Shown here piece after piece: positions 52,869-64,000 of a stretch of 64,000 nt of DNA (its first letter is position 1; the number at the start of each line of letters is the position of its first letter). The notes beneath the pieces were generated by a model. The model was not told the DNA's origin, made no database searches, and saw only the letters and a program-made list of their open reading frames with translations. Position numbers and translations under genes: made by a program. This stretch comes from Tomocerus qinae (Eukaryota > Arthropoda > Collembola > Entomobryomorpha > Tomoceridae), in the NCBI GenBank assembly GCA_020055645.1, contig CM034550.1:17869001-17933000 (forward strand). The letters run 5' to 3'.

Positions 52869-55762
52869 TTATATTCCACTATACTCAATCTCTACATAAT
52901 CATCCGAAATATGATGTAGGTCACTACTATCCTCAAGTTTTTTTAGAACTACTTTGGCGGTGTCATTTTTCTTCAGGAATCTAACTATTTCTACCTTATC
53001 CATCGGTCCACTGTATTTATTTATAGACACATGATAACCTTTCATCTTCTCCTCAGCATAATTTTTAATATCTTCCGTTATTCTGCTACAAAATACAGTT
53101 TGTAAATAACTCAGTCGCATATCTTTCACAATCTTTTTAATAGAAACATCAGTTATCTGAAATTTAAAAAAATAGCGTAAAATATTTTTGAGTAGTTATA
53201 AGAATGGCAAATTAATTGCATACTAATAGTAAAGTGGAAAACTCACCGCGAAAGAATTCAAAGCCAGTTCTCGCAGACATTCGCATTCGCATATTCCATT
53301 GGCAATGGAAAAGTCAGTCAAGTATGGTGTCTCCAATTCTAATCTCCTTAATTCTGCAAAACAAATTATTAATCAAACTTAGTAACCTTAAAAGTCACTT
53401 TAATAGCCTGAAATATTTAAATTGCAGATAAAAAAACTTAAAATTCCACTTTAAGTTGCAAGTAGACACAACACAGTCGTTTCACGTTTCGTTCACAAAC
53501 TTTTTACTTTCTCTATTGATATGTTAAGAATTAAGACAATAACAATTGCCAAATATCGTACGATCCAATTAGTATTTAATTTTATTGTAACACCTTTACT
53601 TTTTCTATGCTAACATTCATGTAAAACTTTCACCGGTAAAGTCACGAGAAGTTCAGTAAATACGAATTAGCGTGGTGAAAGCTTGGAAACATGGAGTTAC
53701 AAAGAATAAAATGTCTAACTTTGTTTCATAATTTTAATATATATATATATATATATTGTATATATATATATCCTGGAATATTTTCTTATTTCTAAAAAAT
53801 TCTATCCCTGGAGCTTTTTTTAATTTCTAAAAATATTTTCCATCCCTGGAAATTTCCCCCATTTCGGAATTATTTCTCTATCTACGCAACCTTTGCCAGT
53901 GAAATGTCCATTTATTCACAAAATTATTAGCAATATACTCCATCGAATGAAATCAGAATTTAGTTGTAAAACATTATGTGTTGGTAAATATAAAAATTGA
54001 CGGTGAAAGCTTTTGGTGTTCATCATTGAAAAGAGAAAGTAGTTTAACAATTTAACATTACGTTTGGCTTATTACAGGAAAAATTAATGATTCTTACTTT
54101 TTAAGCTGGCGATGTAAGGTACATTAGGGGAACGAGTGAAATGAATTGATTTAAGGATATCGTCGGAATCAGCTGAGTGATGCTGTTTAGGTTCTAATCC
54201 ACAAATGCCTAAATCTGTGAAAAGCCCATCGACAAGCACCAGTTCTTCCAATTTAGGTAACTTTGAGAAAATCACACGGAGATTATCATTGTTGACTCCT
54301 TCCAGTCTTAGTCTTGTCAAATTAGGACATGCTTGTGTGAGCCTACTCATCACAGGATTGGGGTACGGGTTGCAAAACTGATAAATCTTTGAATCATGAT
54401 AAATTTCTAATGTTTTGAGACTGTACGGTTTTTTGCCTTCGTGGAAATTGATTGCGGCAAACTGAGGATGCAACACAGCTTGTTCCAGATTCACTCTTCT
54501 TAAAATTAAAGTTTTAAGTTCAGGAAGCTCTTCCAAAATGACTAAAGATCCTTTGAATCCTACGAGGGATAAATACTGCAATTTCTTTAGTTCCCCACCA
54601 GACGGAATTGAATCGGCGAAGGGAACATTTGGATGGTATTTGAGTCGTAAATGGGTTAGAGTATTTTTCAAGCTGCTGAATAAGAGACATAGCGTCTGAA
54701 GTTGGACATTGGGTGTAGGAGACAAATCCAGCTTTTCAAGAGGCAGATTCTTGGCTTGCAACTTTTTCACAGCACTGTCACTCCCAATCATGTGCACATC
54801 TAGGTCCTTTAATTTTCCAAATCTTGGTCCAGTTAGGCTTACAACCAGCTGCGACAATATGATATGGGACGACAGAAAAGGTAAATCTTCCACCACTGCT
54901 TCTGGCATTGACTCAGTTCGGTTGGCGATAAACTGCCGCCCAGATCTGAGCATGTCGTCAATGGTCAGCTCGAATCGGTTTTTCCGTTGAGGTTTCATTG
55001 CAGTCAATTTTTCCATGTTCGGCACCATCATAGTCAGTTCTTTCAACATGGGCGATCCAACATTGCACAGTTCCCAGTTCATTTTAAGATGTTTTAGCTT
55101 ACTTAAAACGGGGATATTTATATTCGGTAATTTTCTGCTACCGTTTTCCGCATAAATATTATTTATATTTATTGCAGCATTAGAAACTACAGCTTGTTCA
55201 TTGGGATTAGGAAAAATATGAACATTTTCCAAAATGACGTCAGGATTCGGATCTAAAATCAATTCTTCAAGGTTAGGTACTTTCTCACCGAGTATTACTC
55301 GTAAATCCGTGGATGTCCAGTTGACTTTATTAAAGTGAAGTGACTTAATCGTTGTTCCAAAGCGATTGAAAAAACTTCTCACGCACCATTTTGCCAATTC
55401 TAATTCTGGTCCTAGTTGAAAGCTATTTGCAAAACATCTATTAGGGTGAGTTCTCTTCTTGTGGTTTTGAATGTACTCCCGGACTATGCTATTTCTTGAA
55501 AAAACAACTGCTGTTTTACATTTCAGAAACTTCCGAGCTTCACATTCCCATGTTGAACAAACTAAACGACAAGTTTTCAGTTCTTCGACATTGGCATAGC
55601 TAAGCACCTCGTTGATTATCTGAATCATAAAAACACAAGCCTTTTACCCAACTAATTTCTTAAAAAAATGACGAAAAACATCAAAACTAATTAAATTTCG
55701 AAAACACTTACCGATGGGACTAGCAAAGGATGAATATTATGGCACTCATACACCACGGCCAT
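52869..55762 (-). CDS. F-box and leucine-rich-repeat protein, copy 2
   Basis: Four exons on the minus strand: 55762-55712, 55619-54098, 53353-53247 and 53156-52869, giving 655 residues. Exon 1 encodes a 17-residue start ending in HPLLVPS; exon 2 opens with IINEVLSYANVEELKTCRLV and C-x-x-W, a clear F-box. It is followed by an LRR array with repeated L-x-x-L-x-L units, e.g. LPNINIPVLSKLKHLKMNW, LKDLDVHMIGSDSAV, LKKLQYLSLVGFKGSLVILE and ACPNLTRLRLEGVNNDNLRV. Exon 3 continues the LRRs (KLRRLELETPYLTDF). Exon 4 adds a 95-residue charged end absent from copy 1. The role is inferred as a substrate receptor of an SCF ubiquitin ligase with unknown substrate. Compared with copy 1 the first two introns sit at the same places and phases, so these are duplicates, about 23 kb apart and on the same strand. 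I do not use the ATG immediately before the exon 2 acceptor as the start. Confidence 0.87.
53735..53772. repeat. TA microsatellite
   Basis: A run of alternating T and A interrupted once (attgta), inside the second-to-third exon intron of F-box/LRR gene 2. Confidence 0.9.
53769..53867. repeat. Imperfect direct repeat, three units of about 40 bp
   Basis: Three successive segments each start with ATCC(C)TGGA and continue into an ATTTCTAAAAA or similar stretch. They lie next to the TA microsatellite in an intron and probably arose by local duplication. Confidence 0.5.
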
Positions 55763-57250
55763 TGTACAGGTGTTCAAAATCTGTCCCTGGTTTAATTTAT
55801 CTAAATTTCTTCACACAGAACCTCTGCGTTGTCCAACTTAGTAATATCAACAGATCGAATTCTTAAGATGGAAAGTAATCTTGTCAACTTCATTTAAGAA
55901 TGTCAATAAAACTCCAGTGCAATAATTATAAATTATTTACAGCGTAAAAATAAATTAGACATTTGCATTGAAGTACTCCGTTTTGTTTCTCTCGACTCGA
56001 CTGAAGAGTTCTGCTCTTCCTCTTCGTTTGAGAAACTGCGGGTGTGCAGCCAGATCAGACAGAAAGAATGAAAAACGGCTATCATTCATGCACACACAGC
56101 ACAGATGGGAGTGAGACACTCAAAACCCAAACCTTCTCTCCGAATTTTATGCAAAACCGTTATTTGTTATTAACCGCTTCGGTTTCATTTCCATAATATC
56201 TAATTTCATGTAAAAATCGTTTGGTAAAACGAAATCAAATTGTGATATAATATATTATATTATTTATTATGAAGGTATGTACGAAAATAAACACGAAACG
56301 GCAGAATATTACAAAAATCAATGAAATGAATTTATTTCTCTTGAATTAGTCGTTCTTAGGTAATTTATTAACGTTTACTCCGTTTTAGCAACTACACCTT
56401 TCTACCTTAAATATTTCCTAAATATCTTTCTTAATATAAAATTTTCCTAATTTTGCTTTGTACCATATCAATCCTCGACTTTATTTTATGGGCATCATAG
56501 CCCTTCTCTGTGGGTAGGACGGAGGGAGAGGGAGCAAATGATTTAAAGTTCAAACATTAAATTAATTTAAAATTAAATTTTATATATAGGTAATCGAAAT
56601 ACAAAGTATTTTATTATTACAGAAATTGTCAAAATATGAATTAAATCTATCTGTAAGAAAATATACATTGGTCATAATATTATTCATTAATTCATTATTA
56701 TTATACTTTATTTTACATGATTTTACTAATCTATAGCAGTGTAAATAGTAATCAACTCAGAAACAAAATATAGTAACCGACAATGCTACATGACTAAACC
56801 TAATAGTAAACCCAAAATACTACTTAGCTTATTTCTAAAATTCATCGGATGGTTGACAATGACATTGCAATGTATTGATGTGATGAAAATTCTTAAAAAT
56901 TTTCATGGAAGACATCAATCACAACTAAATATTTTAAAAATGACAATATTTCTCTAGAAGAATTCAATATAGTTAGTAAACTCATAAGAATTACCATAAG
57001 CATAGCAGTATAGTTTATAAAATAATTCTTCTGTACTATTACTATTAATATCATCTGAAAGTTGTAACTTAAACATATACTACTACATATAAATAATGTG
57101 AAAGTTTGTGAATGTTATTTGAGTAGATTTTCAATAAAACTAGTGGATATTACGTAAAACGTAAGATGACTGTATAGGTAGAATCATTTATGTCGTAATG
57201 GCTGTTTGTGTACACTATTTATACAATACAATTTCTCATTCGTCTGAAGA
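55763..57250. other. Intergenic between F-box/LRR gene 2 and the SETDB1-like gene
   Basis: Promoter and 5'UTR side of F-box/LRR gene 2, then 3' flank of the minus-strand SETDB1-like gene. AT-rich, with no coding signal. Confidence 0.55.
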
Positions 57251-60200
57251 CTAGAGGAATTTTTCTTTGCAACCACTAGTGCCACAAAAGCAGGCCAACG
57301 ATTTATTTGTGTCGTCTTCAATAATACCTGTGTAGTCAAAAGTTAGTTCCGTTAGAGCTAAGATGTTTTGATTGGCAAAGAAAGAAACATAAGGCGTGAA
57401 TTTCATCAACGGATGTGATACAAAAACTGTCTGTGTGAACATGTTCGGTCGACATGAATGCTGCAAAAAACAGTTCATTTCAGATTTGTAAAAATCAATC
57501 ATATTTTCCTTATTTGTTTACGTAACATCTTCATTAAGTTGTAAAATTACATTAAAAAACCGAGCCAGATTGCCTTCTGTGGTAGCATCAATAATACATC
57601 TATTATCTCTATAATCCTCACCAACGAGTTTGGTTGGGATGTCACTGCTTGGCAAGGTAATTCTTACTTGATATTGTCCGTCTCCCTAAAAATTTAACAT
57701 TATCAATGGTCAAATAATTTCAACATGAATCATCTCTCGTTCATTATTTATTTATTATTTAATACCACTTACAGTATCAGCTTCATTTGCTAGCTTAACA
57801 AGTCCGACAAAATTACAAACAAATGCTCCATGAGGAATGTCTTGTAATGTCCTTACTCCCCAGCCGGTATTTTCAGTATTAACAATTTCTAAGCTCCATG
57901 CCATATTATTCTGGACCACTCTGTTGCAACAATTGCTGAAACAATGACACCTAAATGAAAAACAACAATATTTAATACAAAATTATAATTGTCTGAAGCA
58001 AAAAAAATTGATTTTATTTAAATGTTTTCTGTCCGCACATAGAACTGCATTCGAAAATTCCTATTTTATCCGGTTTTAGCAACTTTCGTAGCTGGTAGCC
58101 ATTACTTATTTTTAACTTCTTCATTGAATATTGAGACGACTCCAACTCATTTCGAAAATTTGTACTTTTCATACAATTACATTTAAATGGATCCTAACAA
58201 AATAAAACATTTTTTAACTCCATATATCAAATTGTTTGTCGTTTATTATGAATAGTGTAAATAAACGAATAAATGTAATATACATACCATGCAACCATTT
58301 ACACAATCGCAGCCGCAGCTTTCCGATAAAAATAATGAATCACTTTTATACAGGTCAGAATACTCATATTCTGATATATACCTAAAATAAGGGAGTTCTA
58401 GACCATTTTCAGTAGTTTTGCACTTAACAGGAATCAATTCCTTGCCATTAGTTATATCCTATAAAAGAGAAACAAAGCAAATTATATATTATTTGAACGA
58501 TTTCAATAATTAGTAACAACAAATTAAATAAATAATACTGATTACTGTGATTACAAAAACTTCTAAGTATTAGTAGTATTGTAACTGTAAGGGTTAGTAG
58601 AATGAATGACTGTATTCAATTATTAATACCTCGGTTAGTGTGCACGCATTTGAATCGAGATCAAAATATTGTTCTTTCATCCAATTATTAGGTGAGCATT
58701 CAACTTCGGGGTTAAAACAGAAGTTGTCAATAGCCAGATCTGGGTGGGCACCCTTAAGTAAGAACTCGAAAACTGATTGTTCATCAACAAACATTTTTCC
58801 ACAGGGTGTTTCATAGAACACTGATCTATCCTTAACTTTCCTGAAATAATATATAAATTGAAACTTAAACTTACAAATACTTTTTCTTGAAACATAAATT
58901 CGATTACCTAAATATATTTACAAAATTGGAAAATAGTAAACTATTGAAGTACCTTTCAAAACCAAAAACTCTGCAGCGGAATAGCTTGTTGTTTACCACG
59001 GATTTGGGAAATCCTGATTCGTTATAAATACAACAAATTTCCATACAGTCTTTTACAGTGTGAACTAACGAAGGATGATACATGGAAGCCAAAGGTTTTC
59101 TCGAGGTGGACGGTTGTGGCTGTGAATCAGAATTGGAATTTCTAGGCTTTCTTGGAGTGAATTTTCTACCACGACTTGGACTTGAGATTTTCTGTTTCGA
59201 ATTTGAAAAATTCAGAGGCCCGACTGAGGACCGCAGATCATTTTCCTGGCTACTGTTACTTATATTCGGACTGGAAATAGGAACATCCTGAGTATTAACT
59301 TTGATATTCGGTTTGTCAGTCTGTTGTTGACTATCAAGATTATCTAGGGAATCTTCTGTGAGGTCAATCACTATATTTTCTCTTTGTACTGTCACTGGAT
59401 TTTCAACTATTGCATTTTCAGCAGTTTCTGAGCTATTCACTCCCGCTACTGGACTAAATGTTTCAGTATTACCGGCTATTAATTCTGGGTTAACTGCCGT
59501 TTCTGAAATGCTGATTCTAGTTTCTGGATCACCAACTGCCGCTTCGTTATTAGCTTCTGCATTTTGGTGATTGCCACTACCATCTAAGTCTAAATTGCCC
59601 AGAATTTCTGACACTTCTGTTGAATTTTGATGAGGAAAAGGATCATCTTCAGCTTCCATACTATCAACTTTTATATTGCACACTTCAACTTTAACAATTT
59701 CTTGCTTAATATTGGAGATATCCACCGGTTCTGGTTTAATTTGGACTAGATCATTATTCGAATTTGGTTGCCGAGTATTTTCAACACTTGCTTCTCTTGA
59801 CGTGCGACTTAGGGATTTTAACTTGTATTGTCTCAGTGTATGATCGATGTTTATTTTCTCCAGACGCACAACAGGTACTGCAATTATAGTAAAGACATAA
59901 AAATAGCAGTAAACCCAACAATGAAAAATTCACTAAATTGGTGCAAAGCTTACGTGAATTAGGATTGCGATATGACGTCGTTGATGATCGTGCTGTATCA
60001 AAAAACTATATTCAATCAAAGAGAAAAGACATGTAAAAGGCAAATAAATAATATTTGAAAACGATTCTTACAACTTCCTTGTGACAACACATCGTCATTG
60101 TCTGCACTACACAAATTAGCCAGATTCAGTTGGTCATTGTCATTTACGCCATTCTCTTGCCTATTAGGAACTGTTGGGCAAAAAAGTAGATCATATATTA

Positions 60201-63200
60201 TAATATATAGTATATAAATATATACTCGACCATTAATGATTGCGCAATTTAAGCAGTACCAGTGTACCTTGAGACTGAAAGCATTGTTGCGAGTCATTAT
60301 TTCGTAACTGTTGGTTCCCCTTTCTAGTAGCTTTTTTAGGACCTGGACGTTGTGAAAAAACTTCAACTTCCTTTTCAATGACATTTTCATCAATTCCATT
60401 TCGCACTGCTGAAAAGTTTGAAGTTAATTCCTTCCCGGCGAAAATATTTTCCTTTGCGAAAAATGCAATATGGGGTAGACGGTATTCGAGTAGACAATCA
60501 GATTTTTCTTCAATGAAAACTGTTTGCATAAAAACATTAGATTTTGGTGCGTGCTGTAAAAATAAATACATTTTAAAATTATTAACAAAAACATTTAACT
60601 TGTCTATATTAAATTGTCAGTAAGAAATCAAATAAAATTGATAACACAATTCCAAAATATTTGTGGACGACTAAAGTAAAAAATCTTTTAGAAAAAAAAT
60701 TAAAATAAGATTAAAGTTTACATCTTACATTAATGAATCTTCCGACATTTCCTTCATTTGTTGCATCAATATACAGATTCTGGTGCTCGTAAGCATTTAA
60801 ACATGCGTGACGACCCCGTGTCTTTCTTAAAGGAGTCCTGCTATTTTTATTCGATGTCTCATCGCCTGATTGATGTTTGCAATTTTTATATGGACAGTCG
60901 TAAGGGGGGCCCAATTTGATCTGGTGTTTGTGTTCACCCTGTGTATGCAACAAGAACAGAATTACAACGGGCAATGTTGAATTTAATTAGCTAAGCTTTT
61001 ACACTATTCCACTTACATTAAGCGCTTCTTCTTCCATTACAATTCTTCCAATAAATTGACAAACAAAATGTCCTTTTGGAATATCGTGTAGAGTTCTAAG
61101 GCCCCAGCCATCAGCCTTTCTAAATACTTGAAGTTTCCACTTTATGGGAGCCTGAACGACTCGATTTCCGCAGTACACACCGTTATTATTGACAGTACAT
61201 TTGCACCTTAAAATCAATTGTTGATATTTAATATCCAATGCTATTATTACTATTATATTCCGCTTTTTGGCCAGTCGTGTGTGGAAAAGGCTAATATAAT
61301 TAAAACTATTATTTATTATTATAAGAGTTTATAGTAAAGTTTTTTACTTATAGTTGCATTCATATATTCCCCTAGGCACACTTCGTTGCAATCTTCTGAA
61401 ATCGTATCCCTTGTAACTGCCTTTGCAAGCGGAGGAAACGAATCCTTTTGTGTGCCGTTTCGTTGTGTCCGTCACACACGAACATCCCTTTAACACAATA
61501 CATTATTTATATTTATTCATTACCCTTAAGTGTATTTTTTAAACAAAAATGTTAATTATTATCCATGACATTACGTTTGATTTGCGTCATGAATATAAGT
61601 TGTTCGTCATCAATACAATGAGTTTTTACAACATTGTTGCAAGTTGCAATTGTGTTTAGAAAAGGTAAAACATAACGAACCTGGCAATCGTCTGTGCAAA
61701 TGCATTCGTTTCCAATATCAAACAGTGGAATATTTACGTTGTTGCCAGCTGTACTTCTTGTTATGTAAGTGAATTCGGGCAATACTTCCCTGTCAATTTC
61801 GTTGACACAAGTAATCGGCACTTTTTCCAAACCTTGAGTGATATTCTAAACAATCACAATCATTAGATTAGAGCCTGTATAACTACATAATCACAATTAG
61901 TTTCAATCTACACTATGGCACATTAAAAAGTTATCATAGGAATTTGTATGTATAAGCAATTCATGGCTATTTTACTATAGACTAATGACAGATTTGCAAA
62001 TTTTTACTAATCAGAGGTGCTCAATATCTTGTACTGGAGTTGAAATGCATAAAGCTAATTGCTCAACCTCAACCCAGTTCCTCCTTGTTCATCCAGTTTC
62101 ATTTCCAACATTTAAGATGGAAGAGAACAACTGATGACAATTAACCAGACAACGGAAATTATGGAGTGATTCACGGGTAGAAAATCGAAAAGAACCTTTT
62201 GGTATCTCCCACACCAGTACAAACAATCTTATCCAAAATTAAATCTCACCAAAAGTCATTGTTTGATTTGGCAGGCTAAATGGTCGTCTCATTTTGAGCC
62301 TTACTTTATTGATGCCGTTGTATACGGACACTGAGATGACCGATCTCTTTTGTGCATTGCTACTGCAGGACAAGATATTGACAAGACATGCACTTCTGAT
62401 TAGTAAAAGTCTGTAAGACAAATTAGCCTGTAGTATGAATTGCTTTTATACATACAAACTCCTATGATAACTTTTTAATGTGCCATACATATTCGTAATA
62501 CATACTATTGTTATTTCTTAATCTAATATCGACTTACTGGATTGATTACTTGCAAATCCCACACTGGAAATTCTACCATGTCTCTTATTTCGTATTCAAA
62601 ACTAAAAAAGTCGATCGTTATACATGGTTCCGTGCGATACGAAAAGTCAGTTCTTATTAAAAAGTCCATTACATCCTTATAAGTACCAAAAATCTTGCCA
62701 CATGGAGATTCATATTTAACGATTATGCCATCTATGATTCTATGTAAATTTTGAATTTATACTTAAGAAAGATTTGGAATTAATTGAAAATAAAATATAC
62801 ACGGTGGTTTCGGCCACTCACCTTTTCCATCCAAACGATTTGCAAAAAGAAAATGGATTCGTTAGTATTTTATGGTTAGATCGCACGTCTACATTCACGC
62901 AATCAGCAGTGCAATTTTTTTGTGAGTGGGGAACCGCTGCCCTCTGGAAGTTTCTTATTGTTCGAGTTGCCGGAACTAAATCTTTAAATGCATTAGCAAA
63001 ATGCTCAGCATAAGCCTGTATATCTACTTGACTATTTTGATTGTTAGTACGACTGCTTAGGGAAAAATCTGGGTCATTTTTGGCAACGGGAACTGGCTCG
63101 GTCAGACTTGTACTCTCCACATTTTTATTGTTAGGACCTAGAAGTGAAAAACACTATTATTATTAACCTATCATATTATATAGTAAGCACAGTAAGCAGT

Positions 63201-64000
63201 GCAGTATCTACAACCACTGAATCATAAAACGAAATTAGATATTTTACTTGTATTTGATTCATTATAGTTTGTTACGGTGGGGTTTATTTCATTCGTTACT
63301 GGAGATATTGCTACATCGAGTATATTTTCTTGCCCACTTTCTTCAGCAATATTGTCATTTAAGTCCATGGGGATCACATCAGGAGATAAAAAAACTTGTC
63401 GCAATAAATTTTCCAAAGAAACTTGATTGTCAAGTTTTAAAGTTCTGTAAAATAAGCAAACATTTACGTATTATGGAAATTAGACATTAGCATCACTAAA
63501 TCCTAACAATACGAATTTAGAAAAGTATGAACACTACGAACCTTGGATTTCTAAAAGCAAATATATTTCTATTGATAAAAAGAGCTGCTCCCGATTTTGC
63601 GTTTTCAAAAGATGCTTGCTTCAAAAGATCAGACAATCCAAGTAGGTTATTCAAAGTTAAGTATGGCTTCATTCTTACAGAAATACCTCCTACTGTACAA
63701 TTTGTCGATTGGAAAATCACAGTTTCAGCCTTTTCATATCTGCAATATTTACAGTACGCGCAAAACAAACAAATTAGAATTTAATCTGTAATACAGTGTT
63801 GTACAATTTACATTATGTTTTGCGTGGACACATTTTTATAAGAATAGTCCTAACCTCTGTTGGAAAGGAGTATCAAATAGATCTTGGTCGCATTTCAAAC
63901 AGTCAATAATTTCAAAAAATGTAACTTCATTGTCTATTACAAATTCGCCAAACACTATCATTTTATTTGGCAGTCTCAGCTTACGGTGTTGGCTGTTATG
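57251..64000 (-). CDS. Double-module SETDB1-like histone-lysine methyltransferase, N-terminus beyond window
   Basis: Nineteen minus-strand exons join in phase without a stop (64000-63855, 63739-63542, 63444-63248, 63137-62822, 62739-62538, 61845-61681, 61487-61348, 61206-61017, 60938-60729, 60553-60268, 60170-60072, 59992-59954, 59877-58953, 58840-58630, 58458-58288, 58193-58039, 57950-57773, 57685-57551, 57460-57251): 1390 residues in the window. Module 1 (about residues 286-650): MBD-like (YESPCGKIF), pre-SET with nine cysteines (ECICTDDCQGCSC; YECNYKCKC), and SET starting WGLRTLHDIPKGHFVC. Module 2 (about 1038-1390): MBD-like (YETPCGKMF), DITNGKELIPVKC, pre-SET (GCDCVNGCM; CHCFSNCCNRVVQ), SET with FFNHSCRPN and LTFDYTG, and post-SET CFCGTSGC. 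This order and these motifs are those of SETDB1/eggless H3K9 methyltransferases. Module 2 looks active; module 1 does not. No ATG in frame lies between module 1 and the first 100 residues of the linker, supporting one protein rather than two genes. The tandem Tudor region, if present, would be upstream. Confidence 0.85.
61916..62485. mobile_element. MITE-like element with long terminal inverted repeats and TA target duplication
   Basis: Both ends carry TGGCACATTAAAAAGTTATC in inverted orientation, and the similarity continues inward, with small gaps, for about 135 bp on each side (left arm to about 62050, right arm from about 62350). The element is flanked by TA at 61914-61915 and 62486-62487. 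No transposase is encoded. Size (570 bp), inverted arms and TA duplication fit a nonautonomous Tc1/mariner-type element. It sits inside a 692-bp intron of the SETDB1-like gene; without it the intron would be about 120 bp, like its neighbours. Confidence 0.85.

Noticed and set aside
59082-59570. Plus-strand open frames opposite the large linker exon of the SETDB1-like gene
   Set aside because: Shadow frames of a real minus-strand exon supported by phase-consistent splicing.
62239-62421. 60-codon minus-strand open frame inside the MITE
   Set aside because: No transposase motifs; overlaps the inverted-repeat arm and begins within it.

Overview
This is a eukaryotic window: almost every recognisable gene is split by short GT-AG introns, intergenic DNA is AT-rich, and there are no operons or bacterial signals. 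The protein families (an α2δ calcium-channel subunit, mLST8, a SLC25 carrier, a mite-group-7-allergen-like protein, SETDB1-like methyltransferase modules, F-box/LRR proteins) point to an arthropod. The F-box/LRR pair and the style of the secreted proteins fit a springtail (Collembola), but that last step is inference. Gene models were built by hand from splice sites, reading phase and family motifs; exon edges are predictions without transcript support. Layout: (1) 1839-10805 (+), 3' part of a conserved arthropod cysteine-rich surface/secreted protein of the DUF7042-7045 type; its first exon is not found. (2) 10806-21138, about 10 kb with little coding signal apart from one orphan exon-like stretch at 17389-17546. 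(3) 21139-22903 (+), a complete mitochondrial carrier like SLC25A34/35. (4) 23715-25376 (-), a complete secreted protein with a cysteine-rich body and a Tyr/Gly repeat tail. (5) 25377-29115, noncoding, with a short tandem repeat at about 28.0-28.1 kb. (6) 29116-30954 (-), F-box/LRR gene 1. (7) 33161-34850 (+), MLST8. (8) 36050-45293 (-), a 25-exon α2δ calcium-channel subunit gene, convergent with MLST8. (9) 49784-50653 (-), a group-7-allergen-like lipid-binding protein. (10) 52869-55762 (-), F-box/LRR gene 2. (11) 57251-64000 (-), the most unusual locus: an open reading chain of 19 exons encoding two consecutive SETDB1-like modules (MBD, pre-SET, SET). The first SET has lost catalytic and post-SET motifs and the second is intact. 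Between them lies a long linker with SUMO-site and SUMO-interaction motifs. One intron of this gene holds a 570-bp inverted-repeat transposable element with TA target duplication. The genes do not form a pathway; they are an ordinary mixture of housekeeping genes (carrier, mTOR subunit, channel subunit) and lineage-expanded genes (F-box/LRR, secreted proteins). The feature most worth following up is the double SETDB1-like protein with one apparently dead and one apparently live SET domain.
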